This document shows positions 22,365 through 36,600 of a stretch of 64,000 nt of DNA, piece after piece; the stretch's first letter is position 1; each line of letters opens with the position of its first letter. The position numbers were made by a program, and so were the translations under genes. Below the pieces are notes generated by a model. It was not told the origin of the DNA. It made no database searches and saw nothing but the letters and a program-made list of their open reading frames with translations. The DNA is from Epichloe hybrida (Eukaryota; Ascomycota; Sordariomycetes; Hypocreales; Clavicipitaceae), in assembly GCA_019022495.1 (NCBI GenBank), contig JAFEKR010000002.1:2666001-2730000 (forward strand), written 5' to 3'.

Positions 22365-25300
22365 ATAGCTACTAATCAACAAGGTCAGGGACCTCTAGTC
22401 CCTAATCTTAGTGAGCAAGAGGTTCTAAATAACTAGCTAAAAGAGCAGGTTATTAGACAACAAAATGCTATCGATCTAGTAATACAGAAGCTAGAGTCCT
22501 TAACCTTAGCTATTAATAATAGACCTATGGAGGGTGTGGAAGCTGCTAAGCCCGCTAGTTAGCAGCAAATTGAGCAGCCTATTTAAGATAAGGCACCTAA
22601 ATCTAGCTTTGTATAAGCTGCCTTTAATAATTTAATTATTAAGGAATTTAATAAGAGGGTTTATAGCTTCCCTAAGACTGCTAAGCTTAAAGGAGCTGAA
22701 AATTTCAATCAATGGAAACAAGCCCTAGCTATCCAATTTAGAGCTTTAGGCATGCCTAATTTTCTAGATAATCCGGATATTTCTAGGGCGCTAGGGGACG
22801 CTAACTAAGCTATTATCCTAATGTTACTAAGGGATAGTTATACAGAAGGCCCCTAAGCCGCTATAACTTAGCAAAAATCACCTGAAGAAGCCTATAATTT
22901 ACTTATATGGCAGTATTCACATAGCGTTAAAATCCAGAGGGGGTCCCTATATTCTGAATTTCATAACCTGAATTTTCATGGATTTAAGGGGACTTTAGAA
23001 GCCTTTAATGTAGTTTTTAATAATTTACTATCTAGATTATTGATTTTAGGGGTCCTAATTAATCCTATAGATTAGGTTAATCAATATCTTCAATCCCTAA
23101 AATTAACCTTCCCTTAGTAGGCTAAGAGGCAACGATTTAGCATGCGTACGAATAGGGCTATAGGGGTCCCCCTAGAAGCCCTAAATCTTAAATTTCTAAT
23201 AGCAGACCTTCTAGCTAAACAGAGGGATAAGTTATCTACGGTAGCTAAAGCCCTGAATTATAGGGCTAAAGACCTAGAAAAGGGTGCTAAAGACAAGGAA
23301 AAGGCCCCTAAAGGTTAGAAGAAGAAGAAAGAAGGCTCTAAAGAAAATAAGGGCTCTTCTAATAAGAAGAAAAAGAAGCAAAAGGGTCAAAAATCAGATA
23401 AGAAGGATACTAAAGAACTTACAGAGGGTTCTTTTATGCTAGGAAATTACAACCTTTCTAACGGAGCACTTAATCCGTACAAGAAACCTAGTAATTACAA
23501 GACTAGTTATAAGAGCTCTAGCAATAGTAGCTCTAATTCTAGCTCTAGTGATTTAGATGATAAAAAACAAGAAATTAATACCTTAAATGGTTTTAATTAT
23601 TACAGTAAAGATATAAAAAAGGCCTAATTATATAATACAGGTTTAACCGTATATATAGTTAATTCTAGGGAGGTCTTTAGGGATTATACCCCTTTTAAGA
23701 AAGGGAAATCCAACCCTATTATAACTAGTGGTGGCCCTATTTATCCTAAGGGTTATGGTAGTGCTGTTTTTGAGGTCTTATATTAAAAGAAACCTAATAA
23801 ATATAGGACCTTAGTACTAAAGGATACTCTATATTTTCCTTAGCTTAATGTTAATATAGTTAGTGGCCTTATTCACTATATATCTAGCGGTTACTTTATA
23901 AAAAACTATCTTTATCTTAAAGATAGGTCTTATATTACTACCCTAGATATAGAAAAACATGGTTTTTTCTTTCACGTTAAAAACTAATCTACACTAACGT
24001 TACATAAAGGGCCCTGTAAAAAATCTTATTATATCTAACCTTTTACCTATGCTAGCTTTAGGGGTCATAGCTATCCGATTAGCTACCCTATAGAGGTTCA
24101 AATTCCCTCTAAAAAGCTAGATTAGGCTTCTAATTTAGATAAAATCGCTAAAATCAACAAGATAATAATATTAAAGAAGTTATATGGGATGATTTAGGGG
24201 ATTTAGTCCCTTCTCTAACACCTATAGCCCTAGGTTAGGTCCCTTATAAATCTAAAGATATAGATTTAGGGGTGTTAGAGGGCCTTAGTAAAGGAAAAAG
24301 GTCCCTAATACCTCCCTAAGAGGCCTGTGGTTCTTAAGGGGCCTAGCAGAGGACTAATAGAGAGGGCCCTAATCTAGACCTAAATCTAGACCCTAATTCA
24401 GGCCCTAAAGACCTTTAATATCAAAAGTTACTAGAACTAGCTAGCCTATGGCATGTACAATTAAGGCACCTAGGGCTTCCTTTGCTAAAGAAAAAAAGCC
24501 TTATAACTAAAGGAATCCCTGATTTTTCTAAAATTAAGGATAAAGACTTTAAATATATAGCTTATAATCAATCTAAGGCAGTTAGAAGACCTAGGAAATT
24601 AGCTATCCCTAACCCCCCTAGAGCTCTAGATTAAATAGAGAGGGATACGCTAAAAATCAGCCCTATACCGTACAATAAACAGTTAATTTGCTTATTTCTA
24701 GTTAATTAAAAAACTAGATATAAGTGGGTGTTCTTATTACCTAATAAGGAAGGCCTAACTGTTTATAGGGCTATTAAGGGCTTCTTCAGAGGGCTTAAAA
24801 ATCAACTAGGTTAATATCCTAGGCACTTTCACTTTAATAGGGGCTAAGAAATCGATTCTAGTTATTAAACCTAGTTAAATTCTAAAGGGATTAAATTTAC
24901 AACTTCTAGTCCCTATATCCATAAGCAAAATAGATTAGCAAAGCGTTCAATTCGTACTATTCTAGATCGATTAAGGGCTACTATCTAGTGGGCAAAATTA
25001 CCCTTATATCTATGGTGTTTTATATTACTTACAGTTATTAACCTAGTTAATATAACTGCTAATACCACTAAGGGTAAAAGCCCTAAATAACTGCTAGCTA
25101 GGGAGCTAAATCAGCCCTATATAACTAATATTAGCAGTATTAGAGCCATAGGATCTCACTATGAGATTCTAATCCCCCTAGAAAAACAACCTAAAGCCTA
25201 GAAGTTAGTAGCTAGGACTATCCCTAGAAGGTTATTAGCTACACTAGGTTCTAATACCTATCTAGTGTATATCCCCTCTAAAAGGCTAGTTACAAAGACT

Positions 25301-27334
25301 AGCTTTATTAAGATTATAGAGCCTATAGGTCCTGTCTCTAAAGGATTACCTAGGCTTTCTATAGGGGATAACCCTTTAGAGGGGGAAAATAATTTAGAAA
25401 ATCAAGATCTAAATTAAGGTTTAAAGGATTACCCTATAGATAATATAGGAGGTCCCCCTATAGGTTAAGAAAAACACCCTATAGGGCCTGTACAACCCCC
25501 TAAGGAACCGATTCTAAAGGCCTCAGAGGAGGCCACGCCCGTAACTTCACTAGGAAATCAGATTTTAACTCCGGACCTTGATTTTAACAAAATTACTGAC
25601 TTTAACCCTAATATTAACCCTATAGATATTAATATTAGTTCCCCTTCTTCTCTAGATTTTATAAAAGAAATCTGCTTTAAGGTACAGAAGAAGCTAAAGG
25701 AAAACAACCCTAATAGCCCTAAACCTAAGACCTAGAAGCAAGCTATATCTAGCCCTAAAAGGGATAAATAGATAGAAGCTACGTATAAGGAATATAAATA
25801 GCTTCTAAAGGCTAGTACTTTTAAATTTATAGGGAAAGACTAAGTACCTAAGGGCCGTAAAGTACTAAAGAATAGGCTTATTTATAAGCTTAAAAAGGAT
25901 AAAGAAAATAATCCTTTAAAATACAAGGCCTAACTCATTGCTAAGGGATTTATGCAAATCAAAGGTCTAGATTATCTAGAGACCTTTGCAGCCACAAGCA
26001 TTCCCCCTAGCTAGAGGATTTTACTAGCCCTAGCGGCTTAGAATAACTAGGAAATCAAATAGGTCAATTTTATAGGAGCTTTTCTTAATAGTAAGCTATA
26101 ATAACAGATTTATATAGTTATTCTAGACGGATTTATCAAATTCCTTAAAGTAAATCCTAAATTAGCTAAATTAGCTAAAAGTTTTAGCTATAAACCTTCT
26201 AAAGATTAAGTAATTTTATTACAGAAATCTTTATATAGCTTAAAACAGAGCTTAAGGGAATAGTAACAAGCACTAATTACAGTGCTAAAGTCCCTAGGAT
26301 TTAGCCCTCTAATTTCTAACCTAGCTATATTCTATAATTCCTTTACCAAAACCTTTATTATCACATATGTAAATAATTGTCTTCTAATTAGACTGGATTT
26401 ACATTATATTTAAAGACTTAAAAAGGAACTTCATAAAGTCTATCCAATAGAAGATAGGGGGCTAGCTAAATTCTTCTTAGGGGTTTAAATCATACAAGAT
26501 AGACCTAATAGAGTCCTGAAAATTCATTAATCTTAGTATATCTTAGAGGCTTTAAATCAATTTAATATGCTAGATAGTAAGCCTATTAGCATACCTCTTT
26601 AGCTAGGCGTTTTAGCTACGCAAACCACTAAGCTTTTAATAGCTAGCGAAATTAAGCTTTATTAGTGCATTATAGGGCCTATAATGTACCTAATGTTACT
26701 TACAAGGCTAGACGTGGCCTTTACACTTCAGTAGCTATTTATAGCACTAGCTAGGCCCTATATAAAGCACCTAAAAGCAGCTAAAAACCTGCTTAGGTAC
26801 CTATTAGGGACTAAATTCCTTGCTATAATTTATAGGGGAGACCCTAAAGGTATAGCTAGCAAAAGCCTAATAGGTTATTATAATAGTGATTTTACAGGGG
26901 ATAAAAAGACCTCTAAATTAACCTACGCTTATCTATTTAAGCTAGCTAGCGGACCTATTAGCTAGAAATTAAAGAAAGCTAGTATAATAGCTCTATTAAC
27001 ATTAGAAGCTAAAGCTAACGCTATCTACGAGACCTTCCGGGAGCTACAGTGGCTTTAGGGCTTATTTAAGGAGCTAAAAACCCCTATTTCTCCCCCTATC
27101 CAGATATATTACGATAATTAAGGCGCTATAACCACTACCTATAACCCTGCCTTACATAGCTATACAAAGCATACCTTACTAAAGTTTAACTATATTAGGT
27201 AATAGGTTTTAGAGGGTTTAGCTAAGATCGAATATCTAGATACGAAGTCAATGCCTGCAGACAGTCTAACAAAGCCTCTATCTAGACCTCTTCATCAGGC
27301 TTTTATTAAGCTCTTAGGGCTTGATAATCATTAA
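22365..27334 (+). pseudogene. Copia gag-pol, RIP-inactivated
   Basis: The start codon is ATA at 22365, followed by codons for ATNQQGQGP, so the original start was probably ATG-GCT-ACT. Gag, protease, integrase, RT and RNase H follow in the same order as copy 1. It ends LGLDNH-stop at 27332-27334. It carries the same kinds of TAG/TAA stops and is 17 bp shorter than copy 1, so frameshifts are present. The short open frame at 23436-23627 is a surviving fragment. Confidence 0.9.
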
Positions 27335-27546
27335 AAAAAACCAACAACTAAATCCCTTCAACAGGGAACCAAAAACAACGCTAAAAAGGGAGCTACATTT
27401 AACAATAGCTAGGAATTCAAAAAGGGGGTCTTTTATCTTTTCCTATTTTTTCCCTTTTATCTATTTTTATCTAAAAAGTTCTTGTTTACCCTATATCACT
27501 TTGTACGCTTTTAATTAGCTTATACGTAATTCTTTTGTAGAGGGGG

Positions 27547-28363
27547 TGTTAAAAATAAGACCTATTTTTAGCCCTTTCTAGTTAAAGGACTTTTTTATTA
27601 CTAGCTTACATTGCAAGCCTAATAGCTACACTATAGCTATTAATAGTCGCGAAGGTAGCTATTAATAGCTACGTTATAGCTATTAATAGCTACAACTAAC
27701 TGTGTGAATAACTAATCTAAATCAATTATTAATTATAGATTATTCAATTGCGTTATGGCTACAAGCGTAGCTATAGCCGCAGCGCCACTAGTAATTAGGT
27801 AAGCTAGGGTGATGTAAGCAGGTTACCCTATAGCTATCTTTAACAGCGATTTTCTCTTTAACTAGAGGTTATATAAAAGTCTTGCATATAGCAAATTAAA
27901 GCTAGAAGATAGGGCTTTTATTTTATATAAGAATATTTTTTAGACTAAAATTTAGTGCATATAGGTTACTAGTTTGTATAGTGGTGAGTTAATTTTTTGG
28001 ATTTTACATATAAATGAATTTTACGGAAAATAAAAAGTAGCCTATAAGACCTCTTTAGCGGTCCGGATTCACTAATATAGTTAGTGGGTATATAAGAGGA
28101 AGAAGATCTTTTTAATCTAGCTAGATAGCTAGGCCTCTTAATCTAACAGCCGCATTGCCTGTACAACGTCACTAAAATCAATTCTATTGGTATATAAGAT
28201 ATCGTAAAAGTCATCTAGATTGAATTCTATTAGTTAATAACTGCCAAAACCTTCCGTTACGTTACGTTAAATATTTTAACGTGGTGGTTCTACTAGTCCC
28301 CGACTGTAGAGCCGCACCTGTACAGCTGTTGCCAGCTAGCAACTAGCTCCCTACATTTCAATA
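27547..28363 (+). repeat. 3' LTR of Copia copy 2
   Basis: 817 bp, starting TGTTAAAAATAAGACC and ending TTTCAATA. Preceded by the purine tract AGAGGGGG. Confidence 0.92.
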
Positions 28364-29209
28364 TATATACTTATAGTAATTTTAGCCTTAAGATCCTTAA
28401 GGGTATATTAAAGTTATAGGTTAGTAAATAGAAGCCTAGTATACTATATATAGGTAATATAATACTACTAATAAGGAGAATATAACTCCTTACTTTAGGG
28501 TAGATAATAGTTTAAGACACTAGTAGTAAGAGCCTATTTAATATATAAACTATAAGGACACTAGACTAATTTAGGTATTATTAGAGTTTCCCTTTATAAG
28601 GTACTTACTAATAAAATAAGATATTAGTATAGTAAAAGTAGCTACTCCTATAGCTACTAAAGCTATAGGAATAGGGGTATTAGTTTAGTATTAAGGTATT
28701 TTAGTAAAGGAAATAATTATTTAGAAGGAGAAAACTAATAGAATAATAAGGAAAGTATAATAGGATTATAATAATAAAGGGATAATATTATATAAAGAGA
28801 AAAGTAAGATAAGTATAAGCTAAAGTAAGATATTTATAGTAAAAGTTATACCTATATTAGGTATACTATAAATAGGTAAGGGTAAGGTAATTATTCACAA
28901 TAAATAACCTATTAGTAAGGCAAATATATTATATATAATAGGTAAGGGTAAGGCAATTATTCATAATAAATAACTTATTAGTAAGGTAAATATATTATAT
29001 ATACTATAAAATAACGCCTAGAAGTAAGGGGGTTACTATAATAAATAATAAGGTAGTAGGGCAAGTGCCTATTAGATGCTTTATAGATAGCTATTAGTAA
29101 GGGTAGTTTTTATTATAATAACTAAGGGTATATGTAATATAGGTATTACGCATATTACTAGGGGTTAATATAGAGGGGAGTTTATTAATAATAGGTAAGT
29201 AAGGGTATA

Positions 29210-29426
29210 TATAAGGGCTTAGGCTTTACCTAAGCATTATTTATATAGTAGTTAGAGAGAGAAGTAGTAAAAGTAATTAGGGTAAGGAAAGAAGGCTTAT
29301 ATAAGTAGCTAAGGGGGTATAAGGGGCACTACTAGGGATAGCCTCTTACCCTTCCTCCTTTCTCCTTAAGTCTCTTAATACTATATTAACGCCCTATCGC
29401 AGTCACCTAGGGGCTAGTCCATAACA
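29210..29426 (+). repeat. 3' LTR of Gypsy copy 1
   Basis: 217 bp, starting TATAAGGG (former TGTAAGGG) and ending CCATAACA. The 5-bp duplication CTTCG follows immediately. Confidence 0.9.
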
Positions 29427-32400
29427 CTTCGCTATATAATAAGTGCTAGGCACGCCTTAAAAGATAACTATTCTAGTTAAAAGGAGTTAGACTATAACTA
29501 GATTTGTTCTTTACCTAGCTAAGTAAATTAAAGAAAAATTATCTATTAAAATCGCATAAAAGAAAATTCAAAATAGCTATTACCATGTATTATAATAACT
29601 TTTTAGCGCTATATATCCCTTAATAGGTTCTCTAGAATTATTATATTAAATAATGCATTTAACCTTTCTAAAATCAATTTTCTATTTATTACCTTCCTAT
29701 TTTCTATTGCTAATTTCCTATTATTTAGTAAATTCTTAAGTTCTATTATACTAACTATTTTTATTCTAATTTAGTCTAAATTTATCCTTTTAATCTAGTA
29801 AACTAGTGAATTTGTCTTGCTTTTAGCAAATTCTTAAATTCTATTATACTAACTATTCCTATCCTAATTTAGTCTAAATCTATTTTCTTAATCTAGTAAA
29901 CTAGTGAATTTATCTATCTCTATTACTTTAATAATTAGTAAGGGTAAAGTTAGAGATACTATTTATCTTTATATTACTACTATCTTTAATTTATCTAATA
30001 ATATAGGTAGCGTTTTATTTAGGCTAGGTAAAACTAGTATTACTAGCGCTTTTTATTATAAAACTATTTAGTTCTTTACTATTTTACTAGGTAGCTTAAG
30101 CTTTTTTATTAGTATTAGTAGTAAGGCTATTTTCTCCTATGGATATTTATTACCTAATCTTAGTATTATTTAGCGTTCTTTATCTTATAGGGTATTAGAT
30201 TTACCTAAACCTAGTGTTATTAAAAACTAATTCTTCTTACTTAGTATTAATAGTAAGCCTATCTTACCTTATAGTTACCTATTACCTAAATTTAGTATTA
30301 CTTAAGCTAGTATTACTAGAGTTAGTATTACTAGAGTTAGCGTTACTATAGTTACTTTTGCTTTCTTAGTATTTTCTCTATGTCTTTTTTACTTCTCTAT
30401 TAGCTTATTAATAGTTATTACCTAATTTTATATCTTTTTTAATATCTTTATTACTATATTAGCTAGAGCTATAATCTTTTCCTTATACTTATCCTTTTAA
30501 ACTATATTTTATTTTAAAGTATTAATCTATTTATTAAATTTAATTAGTATTTTACTTATATTAAGTTTAGTAATTCTCTTTTTCTAGTCTTTTAATATAT
30601 CTAATATCTTTAAAAACTTATCTTAGACTACTATTACCTCTTTCTATATTAAAGCTATTAGTTAGTAAACTTCTTTTACTAATTCATTTACTATTATATA
30701 CGCTTTATTTACCTATTTTCTAGTGTCCTTAAATCCTTTCTTTACTTAGTTAACTTAATTAACTAGGTTATTAATCTTACTTTACTTATATTATTTACTT
30801 CTTTCTTTATTCTTCTATAATTCTAATAATTTCTACGTTAACTCCTTCTCTATACTAATGTAAAGTAAGTTTGCTTATCTAATGCTAGCTAAAGCGCCTG
30901 TAATTATAGTATTTACTATGCTATATTTATTAGTAAAATAAAGAGCTAAAAGATTGACTTATAGTAGTAAAGATAACATACTATTATATATAGCTATTTA
31001 CTATTTATATTTAACTATTATACTATTATAGAAAGCTACTACTACTATTTTTACCTAGCCCTTTACTTTTCTTATTACTTTATATTTTATTAGATTAATA
31101 GTGATCTAATATATAGGCTTTCCTGCTTACCTTACTGTGGCTTATTTTGCAATTAATATAGCCTTTTATTCTTTAAATATAGTAAAGATTTATATAATTA
31201 TGTTTTACTATAATGTAAAATATATATCCTTTAAGTTAACTTCTAATCTATTAAATACTATTATAGTGCCTTTAAGGGTAAATTTATATATATAGGCCTA
31301 TATTACATATTTAATATCCTAATTACTATTCTTATAACCTAATTTAGTGTGTTTAAACTTACTAAAATTAACTCCTTTAATACTCTTTTCTTTATATTTA
31401 GCATTAAACTCTTTTATTACTCTTTTACACACTACTACACTAATATTAGGTATTAGCATTTAAGCGTTAGTTCTAGATTTAGGCTTCCTAAATCTAAGGA
31501 ATAATAGCTTAAAATTAAGGTTTATAATTTATTTGTAAACCTATGATAGTCTAATAATATACTTAGTAAGCATTTTGCTAATATTATTATTTATCTTACT
31601 TTCTATATCCTTATATTTACCCTTAGTGCCCTTAGCTTTAGTCTTTTTATTACTTTTAGGTTTAGACTTTAGTTTAGGACTATCCTTAGTAAGGTTAAAT
31701 ATTACCTTATTACTATTATTTTTATTTAATTTATTAGTAAAATCCTTATCTTTTTAATTTACTTTTGTTTTCTTTAGTTTCTCTTATCTTATAACTCTTA
31801 TATAATTATCCTTAATTAAATCCTTTATTACTTATTTACATTTCCACTGCTTTATATTTAAATCTAACTTTATACTTATAAAGTTATTATTATTATTATT
31901 ATTACCTTACTTCTTAGTGTTAACTATGTCTTAAATAACCTTTACTATATTAATGTTTTTATTATATCTCTTTATCAATTATAATAGTATATCTAATTTA
32001 TCCTATCTTATTCTTAGTTTATTTAAATACTACTATTATAATAACTATATAATTTATTATATAAGGTGTAAATATATCTCTAGCTAATTCTAACGTTTTA
32101 CCTAACTTAAATAGTATTTAAAGAACTTTTTCTCTTTATAATAGGTTATAGTTCTTAGTTTTACTAAAAGCTTATTTATTTACCTAATATATTTGGCTCT
32201 TTCCTTATTGGTAGTAGATTACTACTATGCTAAATCCGTGACTATAAGCTAACCTAATAGTTAATTCTATTATATTAAAGCTAGGATCTAAATATAAAGG
32301 TATTTTACTTATATTTACTTATAAAGTGTTTAATTATATATATTAACCTTATTATTAAAATAAATAAAATCTAGTATAGCTTCTAGGTTATAGTATAGAT

Positions 32401-33168
32401 TTATATAATATTTATAAAGCTTATATTTAACTTCTAGTGTAATATTTTTATATTTAACTTCTAGTGTAATATTTTTATATTTTACTTAATGTTTCTTATA
32501 GTTATTATAATTCTATATCTCCTATAGCTAAATTAATTCTATTTCTTATAGCTTTTAGAAAACTTTATAACCTATATTATTATCTTTAGGCTTATAGGCT
32601 ATTAAGTAAAAATAAGACTAAGATAGATTTAACTATGCTTTTATTAGATTTAACTACATGTAAGTGGTAGTAGTGTTAGGGGATAATATAAAGTGAGAGT
32701 GTAGTAAGCTTCCTCTAGTTAGCGTAAAAGAGTAATATATATAAGAGAGTCTAGTAGCTTTAATCTATCCTATTAAATCTAGCTATTTACTATTAACTTT
32801 TTTCCTTTATTATTACTATTTTATAGGTAAATTAAGGCCTTTCTTTATGTATTCCCTTTGCTAGTTAATTAGGTTTTTCTTAAGGTAGTCTTTCACTATC
32901 TTAGCTATATTGATTTACATTTTGCTTTTAGCTATCTATTAATTATCTTTAGCTATGTATCCCTTCTATCTAATAAGGAATTTTACTCTTGCTATTTTAG
33001 TCTATTTAAAAATCTTAACCTAATAACTATAGATTTATTTAATCTCCTAATAATTCGCTTTCTCTAGATTATTAAATATAATTAGCAGTAAAGCTAGTTT
33101 TTCCTTATTAAATAGATTCTTTCCTTATACTAGTTTTTATATTTATATTACTAATACTACTAGATAGA
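29427..33168 (-). pseudogene. E0 right unique segment with a long degenerate minus-strand frame
   Basis: The minus strand between about 33160 and 29600 reads as a long protein in which nearly all stops are TAA/TAG where Gln or Arg/Trp codons are plausible. The right half (about 33100-32850) gives a basic stretch with LLLIIFNNLEKANY. The middle (about 31900-31550) gives a Lys-rich charged linker. The left part (about 30400-29750) is Ser/Thr/Asn-rich with repeated SNTNSSNTS. I recognise no domain. It could be the transposase or a companion protein of E0. A direct duplication of about 98 bp lies at about 29740-29923. The small + strand open frame at 31575-31757 is antisense to the linker and is not a gene. 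Confidence 0.35.
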
Positions 33169-33331
33169 TTTATAAGCAGAGTATTGCACTAAAACGTGTA
33201 GTGTAGTGTAGTATTTATAGTGTAGTGTAGTAACTACACTACAAACTACACTACACTATAAACTACACTAACTATAAGGAAAAAAAAACTACACTACACT
33301 AACTACAAAAAAAAAAACTATAATACATTAC

Positions 33332-33548
33332 TGTAAGGGCTTAGGCTTTGCCTAAGCATTATTCGTATAGTAGTTAGAGAGAGAAGTAGTAGAAGCAGTT
33401 AGGGTAAGGAAAGGAGGCTTATATAAGTAGCTAAGGGGGTATAAGAGGCATTACTAGGGATAGCCTCTTACCCTTTCTCCTTTCTCCTTAAGTCTTTTAA
33501 TACTATATTAATGCCTTATTATAGTTACCTAAGGGCTAGTCTATAATA
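33332..33548 (+). repeat. 5' LTR of Gypsy copy 2
   Basis: 217 bp, TGTAAGGGCTTAGG start, ATAATA end. Confidence 0.92.
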
Positions 33549-33699
33549 ATTAAGAGACTTCCTTTAGTCCTTTTTAATAACTACTAAAAGATATAATAGA
33601 AACACTAATAAATACATTAATAAATATAGTAAACACACTCTAATTATAAGACTAACCTAGCTAGGGAATAATAACTCCCCTATCTAATACTATAGTATT

Positions 33700-36600
33700 A
33701 CTAGTAGCTTAATAAGCCTAATTTAAGACACTTTAACTTATACTTAATAAGTAAATAGTAAAACTTATATACCTCTAATAATAAGTAATTATAAATACTA
33801 TAAAACCCTTAACCTAACTACTTATTATAGCCTAGCTTAATACCCTAATAGTAAACCTTACTTTACCTCTTATCTCTAACCTAGTCTTAACTATACCTAG
33901 GGTAAAATAAAAACCTATCCCTATAGGTAACCTATATAATAGTAATAAGGCCTTATTTACTATATAGAAGTTCCTAATAGAATATAAGCTATAGGTAAAT
34001 AAGGACTTTATTAGAACTAATAAGAATAAGTAAATATTTATTTACTAGAACTTATTCTCTAAAGTCTAGTCCTAGGTAATTACTTTCTTTAAATAAGGTA
34101 GTATTTATAATTTTAACTTAGCTAAATTCCTAGAATACCTTAAGTCTATATTCTCTAATTTATATAGGTAAAAGATAGCCCTTATAAAACTTAACTAGAT
34201 AAAATAAGGCCTAGGGGAGCTATTTTCTATGTTTTTTATTTACTTTATAAAGAAGCTTTTGTTAGTAAGAGAGAATTATTAAGGGAATAATATAAAACTA
34301 GTAAAGCTTTAATAAGCGCTTAATAAGTATTTAAGAGAAATTAGCATAAGCTAAGGTATTAGCTAAAGCATGTAGTATATAGCTATTATATAGTATTATA
34401 AGATTATAGTTAATATTAAGGCTCTTACTATAGAGAATAAGTACTAGTCTTAATATAGACTATAGCTAGCTAAACTTATACCTAAGACTAATTATAAGGG
34501 TAATATACTAATAACTAGGGTATATATAGTAAGGACTTAATTAGGAAAATAGAATAAGCTAGTTAAGAAAAAAAAAGGTCTAAAGCTAGCTATAAATATA
34601 TAATAAGCTAAATAGGTATTAGAAGTAAAGTTAGCTAAATACTATTAGGAGAGATACTACCTATAATATAAATCTAAGAACTACTATATTTAGGAGTGTA
34701 CCTTTCTCCTACTCTATCCCCTATAGGTTAGTATTAACTTATATAAAGTAAATAAGGAAAGCATAAATAAGGAAGTAAATATTTCCCCTATAGAAAATAA
34801 GTAGCCCCTAAGTAAAGTCTTATATAAGGGTAAGGAGGCTAACTATATACTATAATATAGGATAACTATTTAAGCTATATAAAGTTAAAGTAAGATATAG
34901 TATAATATATAGACTAACTACTATTCTTAATTCCTATACTCTTTAATATATATTATTATATTAATATCTAGATTAATTATAGTTATAATTATTATAGTGT
35001 TATAAGTAAGTTAGTAGTAAAATAGTTTAGCCTAGAGCTTATATAGTTACTAAAGAGAAAGTATATCTAGACTATAGTAAAAATAAAAAGGAGAGAAAAG
35101 AGAGTATAGGAGAATACCTCCTTAATTACCTATATAGTACGCACTAAAATAGACATTAATAGCTAGGAGTTATTAGTATATTTATATATTATCCTAGGCC
35201 TTATATAAGATATTATACTTAGGATACTATAGCTAGAATATTATAATATAGTTATTTATATAGTAAAATAGTAATTAGTTATTAAAGTAATAAAGGGCTT
35301 ATATATCTTTAAAGCCTTTATATATAAGGTAAAGACTCTAGTATAAGGGATTATTAGGTCCTTATATACTATAGAAGCGCGCTAGGCACACTAGAGAAAG
35401 AATACTTCTATAATATTTATTACTATAAGCCTTAGGGAAATAATAATAGTACTATAGATTATAATGCCTAAGATAAAACTAAATAGCTTAGATATATTAA
35501 TATTACCTAAGGAGTTAGCTAACTTTATAGACCTTTTTAATAAAGCTAAAGCTAATAGCTTACCTCCTTACTAGGGGTCCCTTAATTACTATATATACTT
35601 ATATAAGAATTAGAATAAGTCTAAACTAATACTCCCTTAGGGATTACCATATAATATACTAAGGGACTAGCTTCTAGAGGTTAAACACTAGATTATAGAC
35701 TTAATAAATAAGGGTTAAATCTATGCTAGCTTATTATTAGCTATAGCTCTAGTTCTCCTTATTAAAAAGGCTAATAAAGGTTAGTGTTTTTATATAAACT
35801 ACTACGCTCTTAATAAGATAATAGTATAGGATTACTATTCTCTTCTATTAATTAAGGAGATACTTTATTCCTTATTCTAGGTATACTAGTTTATAAAGGT
35901 AAATATTTATATAGTGTTTTATAAGCTATAAATTACTAAGGGCTAGGAGCACCTAATAGCGTTTTAAACTAGGTTTAGGCTATTTAAGTAGCTAGTTTAC
36001 CCCTTTAGCCTAGCTAGCGCACTAGTAATATTCTAATATTATATTAATAAGTCCTTAGGGGATATATTAAGGGATTTTATTATAGTATACTTAGATAATA
36101 TCTTAATTTACTTAGGGGGATTAAGGAAAGACTATATAGCTAAGGTCTAGGTAATATTAGGCTACCTAAGGGCTATAGGGTTATACTTAGACCTTAATAA
36201 GTCTATGTTTATAGTAAAGGAGGTTTAATACCTAGGATATATTATTATAGTAAGTTATTCTATTTATCTAGATCTAGTAAAGGTTATAGCTATTAGGGAA
36301 TAAGTAGCCCTAATAAAACTTTAGGGTGTTTATAGCTTCCTAGGGTTTACTAACTTTTACTATAACTTTATTAGTAACTTTTTAAAACTAGTAGTACTAC
36401 TAATATAATTAACTAAGAGAAATATCCCTTTTTAATAAGGGCCTAAAGAGAATAATACCTTTAATAGGTTAAAAGACACCTTTATTATATACCTAGTACT
36501 AGTATAATAGGATCTAGATCTCCCTATAGTAGTAAAAGCTAATTATTTAGGAATAGCTATTAGAGAATACCTTTCCTAATAAGGCTAGGATAGCATTATA

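Larger units (their letters stand above)
21172..28363 (+). mobile_element. Copia (Ty1) LTR retrotransposon copy 2, inserted in Gypsy 1
   Basis: 7192 bp with 5-bp duplication TATAT (21167-21171, 28364-28368). LTRs are 21172-21988 and 27547-28363, both 817 bp. It is collinear with Copia copy 1, including primer site, leader array, gag-pol and purine tract. Confidence 0.95.
7227..29426 (+). mobile_element. Gypsy (Ty3) LTR retrotransposon copy 1, with four nested insertions
   Basis: 217-bp LTRs lie at 7227-7443 and 29210-29426, flanked by the 5-bp duplication CTTCG (7222-7226 and 29427-29431). Without the nested MITE, two Copia elements and LINE tail, the element is about 7.2 kb and collinear with Gypsy copy 2. 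Internal order is gag, protease, reverse transcriptase, RNase H, integrase. The RT signature (former YLDD, now YLDN) lies near 17570-17581. RIP has broken all frames. Near 28868-29010 a segment of about 70 bp is duplicated in tandem that is single in copy 2. Confidence 0.92.

Noticed and set aside
31575..31757. Leucine-rich 60-codon frame resembling a membrane protein
   Set aside because: It is the antisense of a Lys/Asp-rich linker in the degenerate minus-strand E0 frame; hydrophobicity comes from AT-rich codons.
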